Source of the DNA: Campylobacterales bacterium
GTDB lineage: Bacteria > Campylobacterota > Campylobacteria > Campylobacterales > QNZT01
Length of the DNA stretch: 6,145 nucleotides
Assembly (NCBI GenBank): GCA_026985685.1
Contig: JALSQA010000473.1
Location: 1-6,145 of the forward strand
Reading direction: 5' to 3'
Part shown: piece after piece, positions 1 through 4,886 of the stretch
Numbering within the stretch: the first letter of the stretch is position 1
Layout of the letters: the number at the start of each line of letters is the position of its first letter
Translations under genes and position numbers: made by a program
The notes under the pieces: generated by a model
Told to the model about the DNA's origin: nothing
Database searches by the model: none
What the model saw: only the letters and a program-made list of their open reading frames with translations

Positions 1-1087
1 AAAAATCCCAACGACTCCTGTTGAAATCGTACTTGGTACGGTGATGGGGTATTTCCATTTTCTTGGTGAAAATCAATTATTTGAACTTATAGCTGAGGTT
101 GGGTTTTTTTATCTGATGTTTTTGGCAGGAACTGAGGTAAATCTCAAACTTTTACTTTCTATGGACAAAAAGTTAAAAAGCAGGGGTGTTATATATCTGG
201 TATTGTTATACTTTTTCTCATTTATCATGGTTAAGTTATTTGGATTTGATACTATTTATACAGTTTTCTTACCATTGATATCGGTAGGTTTGATCATGAC
301 ACTTTACAAAGAATTTGATAAAGATACAAAGTGGTTAAACCTTTCGATGCAAATTGGTGTACTTGGTGAATTGGCAAGTATTATCGCTTTGACTGTAACT
401 GGGGCAGTTTTAAATCATGGATTAGGGATAGAGCTTTACGAGACTTTGGGATTGTTGGTTGTATTTTTGATTGTTTTAGCGATTGTGTTTAAGTTGTTTC
501 GTATTTTGTTTTGGTGGTATCCAGAATTTAAGACATATTTGATTCCTCTTTATTCAGATAAAGATGAAAAAGATATTCGTCTTTCTATGGCACTGTTTTT
601 TCTCATGATTGCTGTTATGTTTTTGTTGAAGTTGGAGATTGCTTTTGGTGCGTTTATAGCTGGTGTATTTATAGCCACATTTTTTGAACATCATAGAGAA
701 TTACCACACAAACTATCTTCTTTTGGATTTGGTTTTTTGATTCCGATATTTTTTGTCTATACTGGTTCTACTTTTGAGTTGAAATATTTACTAGAAGATG
801 GTTTGATTTTACATGCTTTATTGATTACTGTTTCTATGATTATTGTTAGATTGTTGGCAAGTGTATCTTTTTCAAGGATTTTAGATGTGAAAGAGTTGAT
901 TTTATTTGCATTATCTCACTCAATGCCTTTGACCCTTTTGGTTGCCATCGCAGCACTTGGATATCATAGCAATAGAATAAATGAATATGAGTATTTTGCT
1001 TTTATACTTGCTAGTTTATTTGAAGTGATTATCGTAACTGTGGGTATAAAACTGGTTGCTTTTTATGGCAAGAGAGTGATTAAGTAA
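1..1087 (+). CDS. Cation:proton antiporter, CPA2/Kef-type (5' end outside window)
   Basis: Integral membrane protein expected to exchange Na+ or K+ for H+ across the inner membrane. The frame is open from base 2 to the left edge: the 13 codons before the GTG at 41 read KIPTTPVEIVLGT, which is typical family sequence just after the first helix. The GTG/ATG at 41-46 is therefore internal, and perhaps 25-30 residues are missing. Counting from that GTG, about eleven hydrophobic segments follow. Family-like stretches are AEVGFFYLMFLAGTE (18-32), GVLGELASIIALT (106-118), AFGAFIAGVFIA (201-212) and GFLIPIFFVYTGS (231-243). In the second of these a Glu sits where Kef proteins usually carry an Asp (LFQDIA-like). 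No TrkA-N/RCK domain follows, so this is the short transporter-only form. Ion specificity cannot be read from the sequence. The 3' end overlaps the convergent AMIN gene by 25 bp. Confidence 0.88.
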   Translation, partial: KIPTTPVEIVLGTVMGYFHFLGENQLFELIAEVGFFYLMFLAGTEVNLKLLLSMDKKLKSRGVIYLVLLYFFSFIMVKLFGFDTIYTVFLPLISVGLIMTLYKEFDKDTKWLNLSMQIGVLGELASIIALTVTGAVLNHGLGIELYETLGLLVVFLIVLAIVFKLFRILFWWYPEFKTYLIPLYSDKDEKDIRLSMALFFLMIAVMFLLKLEIAFGAFIAGVFIATFFEHHRELPHKLSSFGFGFLIPIFFVYTGSTFELKYLLEDGLILHALLITVSMIIVRLLASVSFSRILDVKELILFALSHSMPLTLLVAIAALGYHSNRINEYEYFAFILASLFEVIIVTVGIKLVAFYGKRVIK

Positions 1088-1680
1088 CCATAAGAAGTAT
1101 TTTTTATTTTATATTTAGTCCTGTTTTTTAGTTGAAGTGTTACTCGATAAAAGCAATCATGAGTACCTATTTTTAAGCTTTTGATATATCTTGATCTGAT
1201 ATTTTTCTGATATGATGGGTAGATTACAAAGTCATCGCCAAAGTCAAGAACAAGTCGTTTAGGATATCTTAAAATCCAACTTTTTAAGAGTATATCATTT
1301 GTTGATATTTTTATATGGTTTTGATTGAGATATATTTTTAAATTTTCATTTTTATAGATTTGTTTATATCTTGTTTTGTGTACTACTCTTTTATGTTTGA
1401 TGTGTTTAATATGTTCTGTTTTTGCTGGAATGATTTTTATAGTTTTGGCTATGATAGGTTGTGGCTGTGGTTTTGGCTGTATCGTATCAACAGGGAATGT
1501 TTTTGCTATTTTTATCTCAGGTTTTGGAGTTGGTGTTACTTTTGTTTGATTAAATTCACAAATAGAGATAGGCTTATGCAAGAGATCAAGTTGATCTTGT
1601 GCGACTGGAGCAAAAGGATTATCTCTAGCGAACAATATAGATGATAGTAGCAGTATCGCAAAAAAGATTTGTTTATTCAT
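1063..1680 (-). CDS. AMIN-domain exported (periplasmic) protein
   Basis: Exported protein of 205 residues, last gene of the recA-eno unit. Residues 1-18 form a signal peptide (short basic start, then a Leu/Ile-rich core ending near LFA), followed by RDNPFAP. Residues about 45-80 are Pro/Lys-rich (TPTPKPE, PKPQPQP) and 88-107 are His/Lys/Arg-rich, so the middle looks like an extended, basic spacer. Residues about 112-204 resemble an AMIN domain: short beta strands, with RLVLDFGDDF in the centre and RVTLQLKN near the end. AMIN domains usually bind peptidoglycan or localise envelope proteins. From memory, the equivalent gene next to eno in Campylobacter jejuni encodes the glycoprotein CgpA. The ATG at 1680 is preferred because AGGA lies 8 nt upstream; a GTG one codon earlier (1683) is also possible. 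The start overlaps the preceding stop as ATGAATAA. Its function in the cell is not established by sequence. Confidence 0.8.
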   Translation of the reverse strand: MNKQIFFAILLLSSILFARDNPFAPVAQDQLDLLHKPISICEFNQTKVTPTPKPEIKIAKTFPVDTIQPKPQPQPIIAKTIKIIPAKTEHIKHIKHKRVVHKTRYKQIYKNENLKIYLNQNHIKISTNDILLKSWILRYPKRLVLDFGDDFVIYPSYQKNIRSRYIKSLKIGTHDCFYRVTLQLKNRTKYKIKNTSYGYLITLLP

Positions 1681-1969
1681 CACCTTTTTCCTTTGTGTTT
1701 GATTCAGGAAGTAAACTCTTTAGTTCAAATAGCTTTTTTTGTAAGTTTGCGTTTTCATGACTTAGATAGTTGATGTTTTTTGTCAATATCTTTTGCTGTT
1801 TTTGTAGTGACCACAGTACTTCGAGTGAATTTTTACCAAAAAGTGTATCACCTATAAACATAGCAGCAAATAAAACAGATAAAATAAGAAATAAAATTTG
1901 CAAGAAAGAGAAGTTCTGTTCTTTTTCTTGCACTGGTGATTGTACTATTTTATCTGTGATATCGCTCAT
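1673..1969 (-). CDS. FtsB/DivIC-like small membrane protein (septum formation initiator family)
   Basis: A 98-residue single-pass protein. Residues 1-19 are a polar cytoplasmic tail, about 20-40 a transmembrane helix, then DTLFGKNSLEVLWSLQKQ (41-58), and a coiled coil to about residue 86 with leucines at heptad-like spacing, ending in a charged tail. The layout matches FtsB/DivIC: short N-terminus, one helix, then an 'FGxNGL...L'-like turn leading into a periplasmic coiled coil. In FtsB this coiled coil pairs with FtsL and FtsQ at the divisome. The start is fixed by a TAATG junction with eno (1-nt overlap). No good Shine-Dalgarno sequence sits nearby, so translation is probably coupled to eno. 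The FtsB assignment rests on architecture and a short motif only; another small bitopic coiled-coil protein is possible. Confidence 0.65.
   Translation of the reverse strand: MSDITDKIVQSPVQEKEQNFSFLQILFLILSVLFAAMFIGDTLFGKNSLEVLWSLQKQQKILTKNINYLSHENANLQKKLFELKSLLPESNTKEKGDE
1689..1694 (-). promoter_or_regulatory. Ribosome binding site of the AMIN-domain gene
   Basis: AAAGGA lies inside the last codons of the preceding FtsB-like gene. It is 8 nt from the ATG at 1680 and 5 nt from the alternative GTG at 1683. The spacing slightly favours ATG, and the site allows initiation without depending only on the overlapping upstream stop. Confidence 0.55.
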
Positions 1970-3237
1970 TATTTAAAGAGAATGTTCCCTGGATATTCGC
2001 TAAAACCAAGCTCTTTTTCTATCTCTAAGAGACGGTTGTATTTTGCTGTTCTTTCTCCTCTTGCAGTTGAACCTGTTTTGATTTCACCTGTATTTAAAGC
2101 GACTGCAAAATCAGCGATAAAAGCATCTTCGCTCTCTCCACTTCTGTGACTCATAACACATTTATAGCCATTTCTCTGTGCCAATCTTACTGTGTCCATC
2201 GTTTCTGTAACAGAGCCGATCTGGTTTGGTTTGATCAAGATAGAGTTTGCTATATCTTTGTCGATACCTTCTTGTAAGATTTTTTCATTTGTGACAAATA
2301 GATCATCACCAACAAGTTGGATTTTATCTGCTAGTTTTTCAGTCATGATTTTCCAGCCATCCCAATCATCTTCACTAAGACCATCTTCTATAGATACGAT
2401 TGGATATTTGTTACAAAGATCAAGATAATAATCCACTAACTCTTCAGCACTTAAGATTCTATCTTCTGAGTCTAATCTATAACCACCCTCTGTAACAAGT
2501 TCACTACTAGCTACGTCAAGTGCGATAGCTATATCTTCACCTGGTTTGTATCCAGCTTTTTCGATAGCTTTCATGATAACTTGAATAGGTTCTTCATTGT
2601 TTTTTAGATTTGGAGCAAAGCCACCTTCATCACCAAGTGCTGTACTTTCACCCATCTCTGCTATGATCTTTTTTAAGTTGTGGTAAACTTCAGATGAAGC
2701 TCTAAGTGCTTCTGAAAATGAATCAAAGTTCAAAGGCATGATCATGTACTCTTGAAAATCTACGCTATTATTTGCGTGACTACCACCATTGATGATATTA
2801 AACATTGGTACTGGCATTGTCATGGCATTGCTTCCACCAAGATATCTGTATAGAGGGATACCTATGCTTTGTGCTGATGCACGTGCTACTGCCATAGATA
2901 CACCTAGAACTGCATTTGCTCCAAGATTTTCATAATTGTCACTACCATCAAGCTCTTTCATGATCGCATCTACTTCAGCCTGATTAAATGGACTAACACC
3001 TATAAGCTCGTCAGCTATTTTTGTATTTACATTTTCACAAGCTTTTAAAACACCTTTGCCCATGTAGCGATCATCACCATCTCTTAGCTCTAATGCTTCT
3101 CTTTTACCTGTACTTGCACCACTTGGAACAATAGCATTTGCAGTTGTTCCATCACTTAGTGTAACAGTTGCCCGAACTGTTGGATTTCCTCTGCTATCTA
3201 AGACTTCATCAGCATAAATATCATCAATATATACCAT
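1969..3237 (-). CDS. eno: Enolase (phosphopyruvate hydratase)
   Basis: Cytoplasmic Mg2+-dependent enzyme that interconverts 2-phosphoglycerate and phosphoenolpyruvate in glycolysis and gluconeogenesis. At 422 residues it is full length. Recognisable parts are the N-terminal DSRGNPTV (14-21), the mobile loop PSGASTG (38-44), GGSHANN with His154, and the catalytic Glu204 in GDEGG. The metal ligands are Asp241, Glu284 (SIEDG) and Asp311 (GDDLF). The catalytic Lys336 lies in the signature ILIKPNQIGS, and SHRSGES (363-369) contacts the phosphate. All expected catalytic residues are present, so it should be active. It starts 3 bp after the recA stop, with AAGGAG (3249-3254) inside the recA 3' end and 11 nt before the ATG. 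The next gene overlaps its stop by 1 nt. The recA-eno pairing is, from memory, common in Campylobacterota. Confidence 0.98.
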   Translation of the reverse strand: MVYIDDIYADEVLDSRGNPTVRATVTLSDGTTANAIVPSGASTGKREALELRDGDDRYMGKGVLKACENVNTKIADELIGVSPFNQAEVDAIMKELDGSDNYENLGANAVLGVSMAVARASAQSIGIPLYRYLGGSNAMTMPVPMFNIINGGSHANNSVDFQEYMIMPLNFDSFSEALRASSEVYHNLKKIIAEMGESTALGDEGGFAPNLKNNEEPIQVIMKAIEKAGYKPGEDIAIALDVASSELVTEGGYRLDSEDRILSAEELVDYYLDLCNKYPIVSIEDGLSEDDWDGWKIMTEKLADKIQLVGDDLFVTNEKILQEGIDKDIANSILIKPNQIGSVTETMDTVRLAQRNGYKCVMSHRSGESEDAFIADFAVALNTGEIKTGSTARGERTAKYNRLLEIEKELGFSEYPGNILFK

Positions 3238-3240
3238 TTT

Positions 3241-4266
3241 TTATTTTTCTCCTTTTTCTTCCTTTGGGGTATCTTCACCTATACCCATAGCACTTTTTAT
3301 ACCGTTTTCTATCTCTTGTGCTAAAGCTGGATCTTCTTTTAAGAGTGCTTTGACATTTTCACGTCCCTGACCTAGCTTTTTATCACCATAGCTAAACCAG
3401 GCACCACTTTTGTCTATGATATCTAGTTTGACACCATAGTCTACAAGTTCACCCTCTTTAGAGATACCTTCACCGAACATTATATCAAATTCTGCTTGTT
3501 TAAATGGTGGTGCTACTTTATTTTTGATTACTTTTGCTTTGACTCTGTTACCTATGTTTTCTTCTGCTTGTTTTAGTGTTGCTATTCTTCTGACATCTAT
3601 ACGTACAGAAGCATAAAATTTCAGAGCATTACCACCTGTGGTTGTTTCTGGAGAACCATATCCCATCATGCCTATTTTCATACGGATTTGATTGATAAAT
3701 ATAACGGTAGTATTCATTTTATGAAGTACACCAGTTAGTTTTCTTAATGCCTGACTCATAAGTCTGGCTTGTAAACCAACATGAGTATCTCCCATATCTC
3801 CTTCTATCTCTGTCTTTGGTGTTAGTGCTGCTACAGAATCTATAACGATTAGATCAATAGCTCCACTTCTTGCCATCGTTTCTACTATATCTAGTGCCTG
3901 TTCACCAAAATCTGGCTGAGATACATAAAGATTGTCGATATCTACTCCTAGATTGTTGGCATATTTAGTATCGAGGGCATGTTCTGCATCTATAAAAGCA
4001 ACGATACCGCCCTGGCGTTGGCACTCTGCTGTGATTTGCAAAGCTAGAGTTGTTTTACCTGAACTTTCTGGTCCATATATTTCTATAACTCTTCCTTTTG
4101 GTACACCACCTATACCTAGTGCGATATCTAGCCCCAAAGAACCTGTACTTATGGAGTCAATTGGTTCGATCTCTTTGTCACCTAGTCGGACAATAGCTCC
4201 TTTACCAAATGCTTTATCTATTTGTTTGAGAGTTAAATCTAGTGCTTTCTTTTTATTGTCATTCAT
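3241..4266 (-). CDS. recA: Recombinase RecA
   Basis: ATP-dependent strand-exchange protein that polymerises on single-stranded DNA for recombinational repair. Numbering from the ATG at 4266 (341 residues): Walker A GPESSGKT at 65-72, catalytic Glu95 in FIDAEHALD, Walker B LIVIDS at 139-144, DNA-binding loop L1 near 155-165 (EGDMGD), loop L2 near 201-214 (GYGSPETTTGGN), and the C-terminal domain with SGAW at 287-290 and an acidic/lysine tail. An ATG at 4284 would add six residues (MKKDKK). The start at 4266 is preferred because AAGGA lies 7 nt upstream of it, the 4284 ATG has no such site and lies almost at the predicted transcription start, and family N-termini begin near here. First gene of the recA-eno-FtsB-like-AMIN unit. 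I see no LexA-type SOS box; Campylobacterota generally lack LexA. Confidence 0.97.
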   Translation of the reverse strand: MNDNKKKALDLTLKQIDKAFGKGAIVRLGDKEIEPIDSISTGSLGLDIALGIGGVPKGRVIEIYGPESSGKTTLALQITAECQRQGGIVAFIDAEHALDTKYANNLGVDIDNLYVSQPDFGEQALDIVETMARSGAIDLIVIDSVAALTPKTEIEGDMGDTHVGLQARLMSQALRKLTGVLHKMNTTVIFINQIRMKIGMMGYGSPETTTGGNALKFYASVRIDVRRIATLKQAEENIGNRVKAKVIKNKVAPPFKQAEFDIMFGEGISKEGELVDYGVKLDIIDKSGAWFSYGDKKLGQGRENVKALLKEDPALAQEIENGIKSAMGIGEDTPKEEKGEK

Positions 4267-4273
4267 TTTTTTA

Positions 4274-4278
4274 TCCTT
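4274..4278 (-). promoter_or_regulatory. recA: Ribosome binding site that sets the recA start
   Basis: AAGGA, 7 nt before the ATG at 4266. It lies within the six codons that would be added if translation began at the ATG at 4284, so it argues for the shorter RecA. Confidence 0.7.
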
Positions 4279-4296
4279 TTTCATTCTTTGGTATAG

Positions 4297-4324
4297 ATTA
4301 TCATACTTTTTTACTTCAAGTCAA
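4297..4324 (-). promoter_or_regulatory. Probable sigma70-type promoter of the recA-eno unit
   Basis: On the minus strand a -35 box TTGACT (4324-4319) is followed by a 16-bp spacer and the -10 box GATAAT (4302-4297), within TATGATAATC. Transcription would start near 4292-4289, giving a leader of roughly 25 nt to the recA ATG at 4266. This is the only good promoter seen upstream of recA, and the four following genes are too tightly packed for obvious promoters of their own. The -35 box overlaps the end of a palindrome. Confidence 0.6.
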
Positions 4325-4351
4325 ATAATATTTCAAATTGAAATATTATTT
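4323..4351. repeat. Perfect palindrome, 14-bp arms and 1-bp centre
   Basis: The left arm (4323-4336) and right arm (4338-4351) are exact reverse complements around the single base 4337. The sequence is almost all A/T, with one G:C pair per stem. It covers the stop codon of the coiled-coil gene (4346-4348) and reaches into the -35 box of the recA promoter. It could be a weak terminator for the coiled-coil gene; on the minus strand the stem ends in ATTATTT but has no further T run. It could instead be a dimeric regulator's operator, or AT-rich DNA that stimulates the promoter. On the plus strand the stem runs into six or more T's, but no plus-strand gene needs a terminator there. Confidence 0.75.
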
Positions 4352-4843
4352 TTTGAGACTTTTACTAATCTCCTCAATCAAAGCTTCTTTATCCTGACTT
4401 TGTAGAGTAGGGTTGTATGATGCTCCTTTTGCAATGATCTGCTGTAGTTTTTTTATTTGATTTTGCAAATCTTGTATCTGTTTCATGTCTGGATTTGTTT
4501 GTGTGGCTTTTTCTAATTTTTGTTTGAGTGTTTGGTTTTCTACTATTAGTTTATGTTGTAAGTCTGACTGAGAACTATTTTTTAGATTATCGATTTGATT
4601 TTGTAGTGATTGTATCGTTTTTTTCGATTCTTCTATCTCTAAAGAGAGGGTATTTTTGATATTTACAAGGTTGTTTATATCTTTTTCCTGTTTTGTCAGT
4701 TTCTCTTTTAGTGTTGTATTTTCAATCTCCTTTTGATGGATGATCTCTTGATATTCCTGTGATATGGCATTGAAAAAACCTTCAAGCTGCGTTATAAAAA
4801 AAGTCTTTTTCATGGTTAGTTTTTTTGAGATATCTTTTAACAT
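4346..4843 (-). CDS. Coiled-coil protein of unknown function
   Basis: I do not recognise a family. The protein is 165 residues, with no signal peptide and no membrane helix, so it is probably cytoplasmic. Residues about 37-90, 95-115 and 120-140 are heptad-like coiled coil, rich in Lys, Gln, Asn, Glu and Leu. The N-terminal 35 residues carry aromatic residues (MKKTFF, EGFF, EYQEII) that may form a helical cap or docking site. The C-terminus (DKEALIEEISKSLKK) looks like a further short helix. The gene sits between the AddA-type nuclease gene (43-bp gap) and recA. The start is uncertain: ATG 4843 has no Shine-Dalgarno and directly follows a TATAAT box, while the in-frame ATG at 4813 (giving MKKTFF) also lacks a clear ribosome site. 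A link to repair is suggested only by position. Codon use looks like that of its neighbours. Confidence 0.75.
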   Translation of the reverse strand: MLKDISKKLTMKKTFFITQLEGFFNAISQEYQEIIHQKEIENTTLKEKLTKQEKDINNLVNIKNTLSLEIEESKKTIQSLQNQIDNLKNSSQSDLQHKLIVENQTLKQKLEKATQTNPDMKQIQDLQNQIKKLQQIIAKGASYNPTLQSQDKEALIEEISKSLKK

Positions 4844-4848
4844 AAAGT

Positions 4849-4854
4849 ATTATA
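4849..4854 (-). promoter_or_regulatory. Possible -10 box of the coiled-coil gene
   Basis: TATAAT lies on the minus strand 5 nt before the ATG at 4843. No recognisable -35 box is found at 17 bp (ACAAAG there), which is not disqualifying because -35 elements are poorly conserved in Campylobacterota. If it is used, transcription would begin at or near the A of that ATG. Confidence 0.4.
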
Positions 4855-4862
4855 ACGGGTTT

Positions 4863-4885
4863 TTGGTATAACTTTGTTGGTATAA
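4863..4885 (-). repeat. Direct repeat TTATACCAA x2
   Basis: Two identical 9-bp copies on the minus strand (4885-4877 and 4871-4863), separated by 5 bp, lie between the addA-like stop and the TATAAT box of the coiled-coil gene. The core TATACCAA also occurs once in the recA promoter region (4295-4288). They may be regulator half-sites or chance AT-rich words. Confidence 0.45.
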
Positions 4886-4886
4886 A

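Noticed and set aside
41..46. GTG/ATG at 41 as the true start of the antiporter
   Set aside because: The same frame is open to the left edge and encodes family-like sequence before it, so the real start is outside the window.
1360..1644. Plus-strand open frame of 94 codons opposite the AMIN gene
   Set aside because: It is rich in Phe/Tyr/Trp/Cys, typical of the reverse complement of Lys/Pro/Gln-rich coding sequence. The minus-strand gene has a signal peptide, domain and ribosome site.
1770..2428. Three short plus-strand frames (1770-1976, 1940-2149, 2192-2428)
   Set aside because: They are antisense to the FtsB-like gene and eno, with no initiation signals or protein features.
4285..4345. 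LexA-type SOS box upstream of recA
   Set aside because: No GAAC-type or CTG-N10-CAG element is seen; the palindrome there has a different sequence.
3932..4405. Plus-strand open frame of 157 codons opposite the recA 5' part
   Set aside because: It lies antisense to the highly conserved RecA coding sequence and has no ribosome site or recognisable domain. It is a shadow of recA codon use.
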